In this document: in pieces, positions 35,031 to 43,919 of the stretch
Position numbering within the stretch: position 1 is the first letter of the stretch
Layout of the letters: each line of letters starts with the position of its first letter
Source of the DNA: Actinoallomurus sp963823735
GTDB taxonomy: Bacteria; Actinomycetota; Actinomycetes; Streptosporangiales; Streptosporangiaceae
Assembly: GCA_963823735.1 (NCBI GenBank)
Contig: CAWGMO010000010.1
Location: forward strand, 186,001 to 250,000
DNA: 64,000 nucleotides
Direction: 5' to 3'
Translations under genes and position numbers: made by a program
Notes under the pieces: model-generated
What the model saw: the letters and a program-made list of their open reading frames with translations, nothing else
Told to the model about the DNA's origin: nothing
Database searches by the model: none

Positions 35031-36779
35031 TCATGCCTCGCCGATGACCTTCGCGAGGTCGGCCACGGTGGCGTTCTCGTAGAAGGTGCGGAGCTCGATC
35101 GGTACGCCCCACGTGCCGGCGATCTCCCCGATGATCTCGATGGCCAGCAGCGAGTGGCCGCCCAGCTCGAAGAAGTGGTCGTCGGCGCCCACCTCGTCGA
35201 TCTCCAGCAGGTCACGCCAGATGCCGGCGAGCGCCTCCTCCACCGGGCCCTGCGGCGCGCGGTAGTCGATGCCGACGTCCGGGCGTTCGCGGCCGACCTC
35301 GACGTCGCGTCGCAGGGCCTCGCGGTCCACCTTGCCGTTGGCGTTGAGCGGGAGAGCCTCCACCCGTACGAAGGACGCCGGGATCATGTACGAGGGGAGC
35401 GTCGAGGCCAGCCGGCGGCGCAGCTCGGGGACCGAGATGTCCGCCTCGCTGACGTAGCAGGCGACCAGGCGATGGCCGTCACGTCCATGCCGTTCGGCGA
35501 TCACGGCCGCGTCGATGATCTTCGGCCGGGCGAGCATGGCCGCTTCGATCTCGCCCGGTTCGATCCGGAACCCCCGGATCTTCACCTGGTTGTCGGCCCG
35601 CCCCACGAACTCCACGACGCCGTCCGGCCGCCGGCGTACGAGGTCGCCGGTGCGGTAGAGCCGGTCGCCGGGGCGTACGCCGAAAGGGTCGGCGACGAAG
35701 CGCTCCGCGGTCTGCGCGGGCCTCCCCAGGTAGCCCAGGGCCATCCCCTCGCCTCCGGCGTACAGCTCTCCCACCTGGCCGTACGGGACGGGTCGCAGGC
35801 TCTCGTCGAGGACGTGCACCCGTGTGCCGCCGACCGGCTCGCCGATCGGCACGGTCGCGGACTCCACCGGCCGCGTCATCACGTGGCAGCAGGTGAACGT
35901 CGTGTTCTCCGTCGGCCCGTACCCGTTGACGATCCGTGTGCCGGGGAGCGCGGCGAGCGCCTTGTTGACGTGCGCGACGGACAGGACGTCGCCGCCGGCC
36001 AGGAGGTGTCGTACGCCCGACAGGCGGGCGATGGGCCCCTCCACGATCTGGTGGAACAGCCCGGCGGTCAGCCACAGCATGGTGATCCGCTCGTTCTCCA
36101 CGGTCTCGGCGAGCTGGTCGAGGGTGGGGTCGTACGGCGGGAAGACCGCGAGGCGCGCGCCGTTGAGCAGCGGGGCCCAGACCTCCAGCGTGGACGCGTC
36201 GAAGGAGATCGGCGCGAGCTGCAGTACGGCGTCGTCCGCGCCGATGGTCACGAAGCCGGGGTCGACGACGAGCCGGAGTACGGCCCGGTGCGGGACCACC
36301 ACGCCCTTGGGCACGCCGGTCGAACCCGACGTGTAGGCGACGTAGGCGGGACTCTCCGGATCGCCGGGCAGCCCGAGGTCGGTGCCGTCCAGCCCGTCGC
36401 CGGCGCGATCGAGGATCACCGGGCGTACGGCCGGCTCCTCCAGCTCCGGCAGCAGGTGGGCCTGCGTCAGCACCACCTTGATGCCCGCGTCGGCGAAGAT
36501 GGTGCGGAGCCGCTCGCGTGGTTGCCGGAGGTCCGGCGCCACGTAGCAGCCGCCCGCCTTGAGGACGCCGAGCAGCCCGACGACCATTTCCAGCGAGCGT
36601 TCGACGCGGACGCCGACCTTCTCGCCCTGGCCGACGCCGTTCTCGCGCAGGTGACGGGCGAGACGGTTGGCCCTGACGTTGAGCTCGGAGTAGGTGTATC
36701 GATCGGGCCCGCAATTGACCGCGATGGCGTCCGGAGTCAGGGCCGCGCGGTGCTCGAAGACCTCGTGAACGGAATTCAT
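35031..36779 (-). CDS. Non-ribosomal peptide synthetase A-T didomain, probable valine-type code
   Basis: 582 residues from ATG 36779 (MNSVHEVFEHRAALTPDAIAV), overlapping the regulator stop by four bases. Adenylation domain with YTSGSTGVPKG near residue 150, NGYGPTENT near 285 and NANGKVDRE near 480, then one carrier domain (ELGGHSLLA near 538). The specificity code reads D-A-L-W-L-G-G-T-F-K, close to known valine codes. There is no condensation or TE domain, so it loads a free-standing carrier for the condensing modules or for the BtrH-like transferase. Upstream in-frame codons belong to the regulator's shadow and are not used. Confidence 0.9.
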   Translation of the reverse strand: MNSVHEVFEHRAALTPDAIAVNCGPDRYTYSELNVRANRLARHLRENGVGQGEKVGVRVERSLEMVVGLLGVLKAGGCYVAPDLRQPRERLRTIFADAGIKVVLTQAHLLPELEEPAVRPVILDRAGDGLDGTDLGLPGDPESPAYVAYTSGSTGVPKGVVVPHRAVLRLVVDPGFVTIGADDAVLQLAPISFDASTLEVWAPLLNGARLAVFPPYDPTLDQLAETVENERITMLWLTAGLFHQIVEGPIARLSGVRHLLAGGDVLSVAHVNKALAALPGTRIVNGYGPTENTTFTCCHVMTRPVESATVPIGEPVGGTRVHVLDESLRPVPYGQVGELYAGGEGMALGYLGRPAQTAERFVADPFGVRPGDRLYRTGDLVRRRPDGVVEFVGRADNQVKIRGFRIEPGEIEAAMLARPKIIDAAVIAERHGRDGHRLVACYVSEADISVPELRRRLASTLPSYMIPASFVRVEALPLNANGKVDREALRRDVEVGRERPDVGIDYRAPQGPVEEALAGIWRDLLEIDEVGADDHFFELGGHSLLAIEIIGEIAGTWGVPIELRTFYENATVADLAKVIGEA

Positions 36780-37510
36780 TGAGCCCGTGCGGTGTCGAGT
36801 CGTGGGCGCATGGACGCTTCGCGCAACATACCCGTCTGGTAGGCGAATGCGACCAGTTGCGCGCGATCCCTGATGCGGAGTTTGTGGCGAATTCGATGAA
36901 GGTGGGTGCGCACCGTGCTGATGCCGATGTACAGCTCGGCCGCCACATCGTCGATCGACTTTCCATGACCGATGAGGGTGAGCACCTCGTGCTCCCTCCT
37001 GGTCAGCGCGGCCAGCTCCGGACACGGCGCCGCCTGGGGCGAACCACCGCATTCGCGGAACCAGGTGACCAGCCGGTCGGCGACCTCGGAACCGAGCGCC
37101 GTGCGGCCTCGCGCGACCGAGCGGGTGGCGGCGACCACTTCGTCGCTGGTGGCCTCGCGGTTGAGCAGGCCCTTGACCCCGGCGGACAGCAGCTCGGCCA
37201 CCAGGTCGTCGGTGCAGTCGGCGTAGAAGACCACCACACGCGGTGGCTCGTCGGGGGGATCGACGCCCGCGTGCAGCCGCCGGACCAGGTCGAGGCTCGA
37301 CGCGAGGGAGGAGAAGCCGATCAGCACCACGTCGGGCCGGTGCTGACGCGCCAGCAACGCGGCCTGGGCACAACCGTCGCTCCCCGCCACCACGTCGAAG
37401 TCGGGCAGCGCGTCGAGCAGGGTGCACAGACCATCGCGCATGAGAGGTAGTTGATCGCAAACCAGGATCTTGGCCGGCACGGGGGGATCGGTCCTCTCAG
37501 CTCTGAGCAT
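36776..37510 (-). CDS. LuxR/NarL-type regulator with a phosphorylation-defective receiver
   Basis: 244 residues, ATG 37510 (MLRAERTDP). The receiver domain spans about 13-130 (ILVCDQLPLMRDGL, DVVLIGFSSLA, VKGLLNREATSDEVV). At the phospho-acceptor site the usual Asp (VVLMD) is Gly (VVLIG), and the acidic pair near the N-terminus is a single Asp, so it is probably not a phosphorelay target. The C-terminal HTH is intact (LTRREHEVLTLIGHGKSIDDVAAELYIGISTVRTHLHRIRHKL). It may respond to a bound metabolite or act constitutively as the pathway activator. Co-translated with the NRPS A-T gene. Confidence 0.9.
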   Translation of the reverse strand: MLRAERTDPPVPAKILVCDQLPLMRDGLCTLLDALPDFDVVAGSDGCAQAALLARQHRPDVVLIGFSSLASSLDLVRRLHAGVDPPDEPPRVVVFYADCTDDLVAELLSAGVKGLLNREATSDEVVAATRSVARGRTALGSEVADRLVTWFRECGGSPQAAPCPELAALTRREHEVLTLIGHGKSIDDVAAELYIGISTVRTHLHRIRHKLRIRDRAQLVAFAYQTGMLREASMRPRLDTARAQ

Positions 37511-38859
37511 TGATCGGCCACATCGGCGGGGCCTTTCTAGTGCGATTCGATACGAACGCTTCGTGAATCGATTGCTCAGCGCAATGGACCGGCTACCGAT
37601 CCACCACAACGAATCAACGGTCGTCGATTCAAGTATTCGCCATTACAGCCGCACTCGCGGCGGAGGAGCCGTTCACGAGAGTCTCGCTCGTTGCCGATCA
37701 TAAGATGGCAACGCGTCTGGTGCTTCTCATCGGCGAGAACCTCGCAGTGGTGATCTTTTGACAACACTGGAATTAGAGACGATCCAAGTCGTGGTGTCAA
37801 TGTTTGTGTCTGACCGAAATCGGACCCTATCCCGGCAATCCGAACGATCATGCCCTCCTGCTAGTTCTGGCGCTTGATGCATACAGTCAATGACCGATTT
37901 GACAGCGGAGGGTTCACTCTCTGCCGCTGGTCATCGTCGCGTTCGACGGCCTCCGGCGGCGGCGCTCGACGCCCCGCGGGACGACGTCGCTGATCATGAG
38001 CACCGTACCGCTCCCCGTCAGGAGCGCACCCCGGGCCGAGATCCGCCGGGAGCCGGGGCCCTGCGCCAGGCGAGCGGCACCGGTCCAGCCGGCGGACGAG
38101 TCCCCCGTCGCGACTCAGCCGAATGGTTCGACCGGTCCCAGGCCGATGAGGCCTGGGACCGGTCGCGCCGATCACGCAGAACCGGCCGGCGCCGGCAGTC
38201 AGCGGCCCATGGCCGAAAACCGTCAACTACCAACGCCAAAAGTCCGGCCTTAATCAAACGGCTACCGGTCTACGCCAGGATGTTTATGACATCTCACGAC
38301 AACCTTAGTCAACCCGCAGTGAAGAAAGAGTCACCAAAGAAAGACGATCATCGCATAATGCGACTATTTCCTAAATCGAGATTGTTTCCTCTGTCCTAAA
38401 ACCTGATACTTCACACGACAAGGTCGACGAGCTAAACGAAATCGCTATTCCGTGGTCCGCCGTGAACGTCCGGACGCCGGTTACGTGGGATCTCAAAGCC
38501 CAGGAGGCCGAACGACCGGTGTGCCGATCCCGGCAGGCTCCCCGTCGGCGGCCGCCGTGCCTGGCGACCACCGAACACGATGTCGGGCTCTGGGCGCGTT
38601 TTGAAGCAGATCGGCCTCCGGTGCGTTGAGGCCCCGATAAATGGCTTGTGCCTGGCGCGGCAGAACACGGGCATGGGCGGCATCGCCGTTCCGGAGGAGA
38701 CGGCGCGACCCCATGGAGGGCGCGTTGTCCGCCCCGCCGCGACGAGATCCAGGCCGGCGATTTTTTCCTTAACCGGCAAACAAAATGCCGGCCATTCACA
38801 TCAAAGCAGCGTCGGGTTCGTGCCCGGCCTATGGAGCTTCAGGCAATGGAGGACACTGC
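37511..38859. other. 1.35-kb non-coding region with inverted repeats
   Basis: No convincing gene: the reading frames here lack RBS, codon bias and recognisable motifs. Elements seen: a short palindrome ACGAA-cgc-TTCGT at 37552-37564 just upstream of the LuxR start; an imperfect 10-bp inverted repeat TTGACAACAC/GTGGTGTCAA at 37758-37800; and a perfect 16-bp hairpin at 38129-38165. Local AT content is higher than in the flanks, especially near 37550-37880 and 38200-38460. It could be a cluster boundary holding decayed DNA. The last 100 bases hold the promoter/RBS of the secreted protein at 38860. Confidence 0.6.
38129..38165. terminator. Perfect 16-bp hairpin in the intergenic gap
   Basis: CGACCGGTCCCAGGCC (38129-38144) and its exact complement (38150-38165) around a GATGA loop. 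Strong enough to terminate transcription, though no T tract follows and no gene ends close by. It could equally be a decayed element's inverted repeat or a structured RNA. Confidence 0.45.
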
Positions 38860-39963
38860 ATGCGTAAGTCGTTGATCACTGCCGGTGTGGCGGCACTGGT
38901 ACTCGCCGGTGCCGGGACGGCGTCCGCCGCGACGCCGGCGCCCTGGCGGGTCACGTACGTGAGCCCCGAGACCGGGTATGACGACTTCGGCCTGTACGAC
39001 GTGACCGCCACGGGCGCGAACGACGCCTGGGCCGTCGGGTCGGAGCAGAAGGGGGCCGGCGGTTCGGCCGCGGCGAGGCACTGGAACGGCAGCGGCTGGA
39101 GCGACGTCACCATCCCGGGCGACAACGGCTCCTTCAACAACGTCAACGGCTCGTCCAAGGACAACGTCTGGGTGACGGGCGTGACCGCCACCGGAGCCAC
39201 CAAGTCCTGGCACTGGGACGGCACCGCCTGGACGGGCGTGTCCCTGAACGGCTACCGGGCTGCGGACGTCGCGGTGGTCGGGCCCAAGAACGCCTGGGCG
39301 GTCGGCAACGCGGACGAGGGCTCCGACGTCGGCGAGGCCCGGCACTGGAACGGCACGGCGTGGAAGACCGTCGCCATGCCGTTCGTCGCGCAGAGGGCCG
39401 GCGCCGTCTCGGCGACCGACATCTGGGCCGTGGGCCAGAACAGCTCCCAGCCCCTCGCGGCGCACTGGGACGGGACGTCATGGAAGTCCGCTGAGCTTCC
39501 CCAGGTCCCGATCCCCGGCGGGCAGAGCGGCTTCTCCTACTTCAACGACCTGGTCGCGCTCTCCAGCGACAACGTCTGGGCGGTCGGCCGGCTCTACTGG
39601 GGCAGCGGAGGCGAGGGGGTCACCGCGAAGGAGTCCGAGCACAACCGCCCAGTGATCATGCACTGGGACGGCGTCAAGTGGAGCCTCACCCTCGGCCCTG
39701 AGGGCGACTTCGCGCTCAGTGCGGGCGCGGACGGCGACGGCGGCATCTGGTACTCCACCTTCAACAAGACCTACGTCCACGTCGCGACGGACGGCACCAC
39801 CACGACCGTGCCCGTCCCGACGCCCGCGGGCCGCGACGAGGCCCCCGAGATCCGGCAGATCGCCGGCGTCCCCGGCGGCACCAAGGTCCTCGCCGTCGGC
39901 GAGGTCGTCCCCGCGCCCGGCGGCGACCAGTCCTGGGACGCCGTGATCGAGCAGTACCACTGA
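38860..39963 (+). CDS. Secreted beta-propeller-like protein with WAVG/HWDG repeats
   Basis: 367 residues. The signal peptide (MRKSLITAGVAALVLAGAGTASA, cleaved before ATP) shows export. ATG 38860 is seven bases after GGAGG, whereas the longer in-frame form starts in the gap and is not used. The mature protein repeats a unit with DNAWAVG or DIWAVG, then HWNGSGW or HWDGTSW, at least five times, typical of propeller-forming blades in actinomycete secreted proteins. No catalytic motif is recognised. A strong hairpin terminator follows at 39994. Confidence 0.75.
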   Translation: MRKSLITAGVAALVLAGAGTASAATPAPWRVTYVSPETGYDDFGLYDVTATGANDAWAVGSEQKGAGGSAAARHWNGSGWSDVTIPGDNGSFNNVNGSSKDNVWVTGVTATGATKSWHWDGTAWTGVSLNGYRAADVAVVGPKNAWAVGNADEGSDVGEARHWNGTAWKTVAMPFVAQRAGAVSATDIWAVGQNSSQPLAAHWDGTSWKSAELPQVPIPGGQSGFSYFNDLVALSSDNVWAVGRLYWGSGGEGVTAKESEHNRPVIMHWDGVKWSLTLGPEGDFALSAGADGDGGIWYSTFNKTYVHVATDGTTTTVPVPTPAGRDEAPEIRQIAGVPGGTKVLAVGEVVPAPGGDQSWDAVIEQYH

Positions 39964-39993
39964 GCACGGGCGTCGTGAACGTCTGAGGCAGGC

Positions 39994-40034
39994 CCGCGCC
40001 CGTACGAATCGTCCGCGAATTCGTACGGGCGCGG
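39994..40034. terminator. Hairpin terminator after the propeller gene
   Basis: Perfect 15-bp arms, CCGCGCCCGTACGAA and its complement, with an 11-base loop, 30 bases after the stop at 39963. Located between two plus-strand genes. Confidence 0.75.
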
Positions 40035-40180
40035 CGCATTTGTGAGACGGCGCATTCGGGGAGTTACCCGTACCATTCGCAGCGTGATCAGCTCATGCGC
40101 GCCGGCGTGCCCCAGGCTTCGCCGGCGGCGTGAGCGCGCTCCTCTTCCGCCCCGCTCCCCCGAGAAAAGGACCGGCCACC

Positions 40181-41578
40181 TTGCGTACGCACCGGCGTAG
40201 ACCAGCCCGCATCACCACCGTCGCCCTCACCCTTGTCGCACTCGGCCTGTCCGGTGCGCCCGCCCCGGCGCAGGCGTCCTCCACGGTGCGGATCAACGAG
40301 GTCGAGTCGGACGGCGGCAGCCCGGGTGACTGGGTCGAACTCGTCAACACCGGTACCACCGCCGTCGACGTCTCCGCGTGGGTCGTGAAGGACAACGACG
40401 ACTCCCACTCGTACAAGATCGCCTCCGGCACGTCGCTGGCCGCCGGCGCCTTCCTGGCGCTGGACGTCGACCCGTCGTTCGGCCTGGGCGGCTCGGACTC
40501 CGCGCGGCTGTTCCAGGCGGACGGCTCCACCCTGGTGGACTCCTACACCTGGACCGACCACGCGACCACGACGTACGGCCGCTGCCCGGACGGCACCGGC
40601 GCGTTCACCACCACCACCGCCTCGACCAAGGGCGCGGCGAACGCCTGCGGCGGCGGTCAATCGTCGTCCTGGCCGGGTGGTGCCTCGGTCGCCACCGCGG
40701 ACGGCTCGAACGTGTTCGGGGAGAACCTCAGCGGTCTGTCCTTCGAAAGCCCCGGTGTGCTGTGGGCGGTGGACAACGGCCCGAGCAAGCTCTACCGCCT
40801 GGTGCCGGACGGCGCGAACTGGAGTCCCGACACGGCCGGCGGCTGGTCCTCGGGCAAGTCCCTCCACTACGCGGGCGGCGGCGGTGACCCCGACACCGAA
40901 GGCGTGGTCGTCACCCCCGACGGGATGTTCGCCGGGACCGAGCGCGACAACGACGAGGACTCCACCAGCCGGCCGGAGATCCTGCGCTTCGACGCCTCCT
41001 CCTCCGCGTCCTCGCTGAACGCGACCGGGGAATGGAACCTCACCTCCGACCTGCCCTCCCTGCCCGCCAACTCCGGTATCGAGGGCATCTCGTGGGTGCC
41101 CGACTCGTTCCTGACCGCGCACGGCTTCCGTGACGAGCACGCCGGAGCCGCGTACGACCCGGCCGCCTACCCCGGCCACGGCAGCGGCCTGTACTTCGCC
41201 GGTGTCGAGGACAACGGCACCATCTACGCGTACGCCCTCAACCTGTCCAGCGGCGGCTACACCCGGATCGCCACCATCACCAGCGGCTTCCCCAGCGTGA
41301 TGGACCTGGAGTTCGAGCCCGCCACCGGACACCTGTGGGCGGTCTGTGACGACACCTGCCAGGGCCGGACCTCGACCCTCGACATCAACGCCCAGGGCGG
41401 GTTCACCCCCACCGCCGTGTACGACCGGCCCACGGGGATGCCGAACCTCAACAACGAGGGCTTCGCCATCGCCCCCCAGTCCGCCTGCGCCTCCGGCCAC
41501 AAGCCGGTCGTCTGGTCCGACGACACGAACGACGACGGTCACGCACTGCGTGCCGGCACGCTGAACTGCACTTCCTGA
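40181..41578 (+). CDS. Secreted lamin-tail-domain protein with esterase-like propeller
   Basis: About 465 residues with TTG 40181 (AAAAGGA eight bases upstream) or 482 from GTG 40130; I prefer TTG. A signal peptide (RRRPARITTVALTLVALGLSGAPAPAQA) is followed by a lamin-tail domain (RINEVESDGGSPGDWVELVN, DVSAWVVKDNDDSHSYKI, LDVDPSFGLGGSDSARLF), then a propeller-like region (SPGVLWAVDNGPSKLYRLV, DTEGVVVTPDGMF, GIEGISWVPDSFL) and a Cys-rich C-terminus. Lamin-tail plus esterase-like propeller proteins in actinomycetes are extracellular and may bind or cleave phosphate esters; activity here is unproven. Confidence 0.75.
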   Translation: MRTHRRRPARITTVALTLVALGLSGAPAPAQASSTVRINEVESDGGSPGDWVELVNTGTTAVDVSAWVVKDNDDSHSYKIASGTSLAAGAFLALDVDPSFGLGGSDSARLFQADGSTLVDSYTWTDHATTTYGRCPDGTGAFTTTTASTKGAANACGGGQSSSWPGGASVATADGSNVFGENLSGLSFESPGVLWAVDNGPSKLYRLVPDGANWSPDTAGGWSSGKSLHYAGGGGDPDTEGVVVTPDGMFAGTERDNDEDSTSRPEILRFDASSSASSLNATGEWNLTSDLPSLPANSGIEGISWVPDSFLTAHGFRDEHAGAAYDPAAYPGHGSGLYFAGVEDNGTIYAYALNLSSGGYTRIATITSGFPSVMDLEFEPATGHLWAVCDDTCQGRTSTLDINAQGGFTPTAVYDRPTGMPNLNNEGFAIAPQSACASGHKPVVWSDDTNDDGHALRAGTLNCTS

Positions 41579-41586
41579 CGCCGGCG

Positions 41587-41617
41587 GGGGCGAGGCGCCC
41601 TTCGACCGCCTCGCCCC
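41587..41617. terminator. Hairpin terminator after the lamin-tail gene
   Basis: Perfect 11-bp arms GGGGCGAGGCG and CGCCTCGCCCC with a 9-base loop, eight bases after the stop at 41578. Confidence 0.7.
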
Positions 41618-41726
41618 GTCGCGACCGTGACCGTGACCCTGACCGGCACCGTCGCCGACCCCGCCACCTGGTCGTTCCCGGAGTCTGACCGCTCCGCCGC
41701 GAGACGCGCGCTTCCGCGATGCCCCA

Positions 41727-41778
41727 TTGACCCCAAAAGCATCGATGTCTACTCTCGTCACACTTGTCCCGATAGACA
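41727..41778 (+). promoter_or_regulatory. Promoter and inverted-repeat operator of the uronate operon
   Basis: TTGACC (41727-41732), a 17-bp spacer and TACTCT (41750-41755) form a good -35/-10 pair for the IclR gene at 41815. The inverted repeat TGTCTA (41746-41751) and TAGACA (41773-41778), 21 bp apart, overlaps the -10 and could be the IclR autoregulatory site. Confidence 0.5.
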
Positions 41779-41814
41779 GGAACGCGTCCCATCCATCGGT
41801 TCAGAGGCAGGATC

Positions 41815-42639
41815 ATGGCGACCGCAGACGACCGGCCATCGGTACCCGAACCCGCCGACAAGCGCGCGGGCACCCTGGAGCGCGGACTGGCCATCCTCGA
41901 TCTCCTCGGATCGGCCGGCCCGATCGGCGCGGGGCACATCACCGAGGCGCTCGGGCTCTCCCGCAGCGCGACGTACCGCATCCTGGGCACCCTCCGGGAG
42001 TTCGGCTACGTCGAATGGGACGGCTTCGACCGCGTCGCCCTCGGCTTCCGGACCATCCAGCTCGGAATGACCGCGCTGAACGCGCTCGACCCCGTCGAGG
42101 CCGCCCAGGCGCACCTTCGTGACCTGGCGCGGGAGCTGGGCGAGTCGGCGCTGCTCGCGATACGTGACGGTGACGAGATGGTCTACCTCGCGCGTGAGCA
42201 GGCGGGCGAGCACTCGATCACCATGCGGCCGTCGCTCGGCGCGCGCCGCCGGATGCACTCCACCTCGCTCGGCAAGGCCTACCTCGCCGCGTTGCCGCTC
42301 GACGAGGCGGACGCGCTGGTCGACCGGCTGGAGCTGCCGGCCGCCACCCCCAACACGATCACCGACGCGGCGCGGCTCCGCCGCGAGCTGGACGAGATCC
42401 GGATACGCGGCCATGCCGTCGACGACGTCGAGAACGAACCCGGGGTGGTGTGCTTCGGCGCCGCCGTACGGGACCACCGCGGCCGGCCGGTCTGCGCGAT
42501 CAGCGTGGCCGGGCCGGAGCACCGGATGCGCGCCAAGCAGGACAAGGTCGCGGCGATGGTCGTCGAGCAGGCGCTCGCGATCTCCCGGCGGCTCGGATAC
42601 GCCGGCCCGGTCGCCGGCACCACCCCCTTCAGGAGGTAG
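41815..42639 (+). CDS. IclR-family regulator (KdgR-like by context)
   Basis: 274 residues. N-terminal winged HTH (LERGLAILDLLGSAGPIGAGHITEALGLSRSATYRILGTL, residues 21-60) and IclR effector domain (MRPSLGARRRMHSTSLGKAYLAALP, GRPVCAISVAGPEHRM). It starts the plus-strand operon for an ABC transporter and unsaturated-uronate enzymes, and is immediately upstream of the solute-binding protein (2-bp gap). In other bacteria IclR-type KdgR represses pectin genes until a keto-deoxyuronate binds; that is likely here too. Confidence 0.88.
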   Translation: MATADDRPSVPEPADKRAGTLERGLAILDLLGSAGPIGAGHITEALGLSRSATYRILGTLREFGYVEWDGFDRVALGFRTIQLGMTALNALDPVEAAQAHLRDLARELGESALLAIRDGDEMVYLAREQAGEHSITMRPSLGARRRMHSTSLGKAYLAALPLDEADALVDRLELPAATPNTITDAARLRRELDEIRIRGHAVDDVENEPGVVCFGAAVRDHRGRPVCAISVAGPEHRMRAKQDKVAAMVVEQALAISRRLGYAGPVAGTTPFRR

Positions 42640-42641
42640 CA

Positions 42642-43919
42642 ATGCGATGGAATCGCGCGCTGATGGCCGTGGCGGGCCTGGCTCTGGTGGTCGGGTGCAC
42701 GCCCGGCACCGGTCAGGACGGCGGCGGAGGCAAGTCGTCCGGCGACAAGAAGCTGACGTACCTGTACTTCACCGACGGCCCGGACGAGCAGGCGACCCGG
42801 GGCATCATCGGCGAGTTCGAGAAGAAGACCGGGGCCAAGGTCGACCTGCAGATCGTGCCGTTCGACAGCCTCGAACAGCAGTTGCAGGCCCGTCTCTCCG
42901 GCGGCAAGCCGCCGGACGTCGCGAGGCTCGCCAACCTCACCCCGTTCCGCGACGACCTGCTCGACCTGAAGAAGCAGGGCGAGGACATCGGCGCGCAGTT
43001 CCTGGACGCCGCCCAGACCTACATCAGCGGTAAGAACGGCGAGCTGCTGGCGGTGCCCAGCGACCTCACCATGAACGGGCCGTTCATCAACGTCGACCAG
43101 TTCCGCAAGGCCGGGGTGGCACCGCCCAAGCCCGACAAGCCGTGGACCTGGGACCAGCTCGTGGCGAACGCCGAGAAGGTGCAGAAGGCGAACAAGACCG
43201 ACTATGCGATCACCATCGACAAGTCGGGCCACCGCTTCGCCACGATGCTCAGCGAGTACGGCACCGACTACTTCAAGGACGACGGGAAGACCGTCGACCT
43301 CGACCCGGCGAAGGCCACCGCCGCCGTCAAGCTCTTCACCGACCTGCACAAGCAGAACGTCATGCCGAAGGACTTCTGGCTGGAGTCCGGCTCGAAGTAC
43401 AAGGGCGCCAACGACATCTTCCTGGCGCAGGCGGCGCCGGTGTACATCAGCGGCAACTGGCAGGTCAGCCAGTTCGCCAAGGACGCGAAGTTCACCTGGG
43501 CGACGATCTCGAACCCGTGCCAGGCGCAGTGCGGCGGCTACCCCGGCGGCAAGTTCATGGCCGGGTTCAAGGAGAGCCACAACCCCAAGCTCGCGGCCCA
43601 GTTCATCGCGTTCATGAACAGCAAGGAGTCGCAGACCGAGATGTGCCGCAACGCGCTCTTCCTGCCCACGCGCAAGGACCTGATCGCCAGCGGCATCGAC
43701 TACCCGTCGCGCAAGGACGACATGAGCGTCTTCCTCGGCGACGTGAAGCGCACGCCGCAGAACGCCTACGCGAACAACTACAGCCCCGCCTTCGACGGCG
43801 CCGCGAAGTCCATGGTCAAGGAGCTGTCCAAGGTGATGGCCGGCCAGGAGTCACCCGACGCCGCGGTGGCCACCGCCCGCAAGGGCGCCGAGCAGGCCGT
43901 TCAGGACGCCGGTTCATGA
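42642..43919 (+). CDS. Extracellular sugar-binding lipoprotein of an ABC transporter
   Basis: 425 residues from ATG 42642 with AGGAGG upstream. The lipobox LALVVGC (Cys about residue 19) makes it a membrane-anchored solute-binding protein. LTYLYFTDGPDEQATRGIIGEFEKKTG and FDSLEQQLQARLSGGKPPDVARL are typical of sugar-uptake family 1 binding proteins. With the two permeases downstream it should import oligogalacturonide-type sugars. An ATPase subunit is not in the window, as is common for this class, which shares a multi-sugar ATPase. Confidence 0.88.
   Translation: MRWNRALMAVAGLALVVGCTPGTGQDGGGGKSSGDKKLTYLYFTDGPDEQATRGIIGEFEKKTGAKVDLQIVPFDSLEQQLQARLSGGKPPDVARLANLTPFRDDLLDLKKQGEDIGAQFLDAAQTYISGKNGELLAVPSDLTMNGPFINVDQFRKAGVAPPKPDKPWTWDQLVANAEKVQKANKTDYAITIDKSGHRFATMLSEYGTDYFKDDGKTVDLDPAKATAAVKLFTDLHKQNVMPKDFWLESGSKYKGANDIFLAQAAPVYISGNWQVSQFAKDAKFTWATISNPCQAQCGGYPGGKFMAGFKESHNPKLAAQFIAFMNSKESQTEMCRNALFLPTRKDLIASGIDYPSRKDDMSVFLGDVKRTPQNAYANNYSPAFDGAAKSMVKELSKVMAGQESPDAAVATARKGAEQAVQDAGS

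Noticed and set aside
34830..36782. Long plus-strand reading frame (about 650 residues) antisense to the NRPS A-T gene
   Set aside because: It is Arg/Gly/Pro/Val/His-rich with no motifs and lies wholly opposite a gene with clear adenylation-domain signatures; a GC-rich codon shadow.
37890..38399. Possible 169-residue gene in the non-coding gap
   Set aside because: No RBS, no recognisable domain, Arg-rich and atypical codon use; it contains the 16-bp hairpin. Left as non-coding.
38493..38779. Possible transposase remnant (QAIYRGLNAP and IGTPVVRP loosely recall IS30)
   Set aside because: Spacing and the conserved DDE motifs are missing and no inverted repeats flank it; too weak to call.
41623..41653. 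Short tandem GTGACC-type repeats
   Set aside because: Only two to three imperfect copies, within the background of GC-rich sequence; no CRISPR-like spacing.
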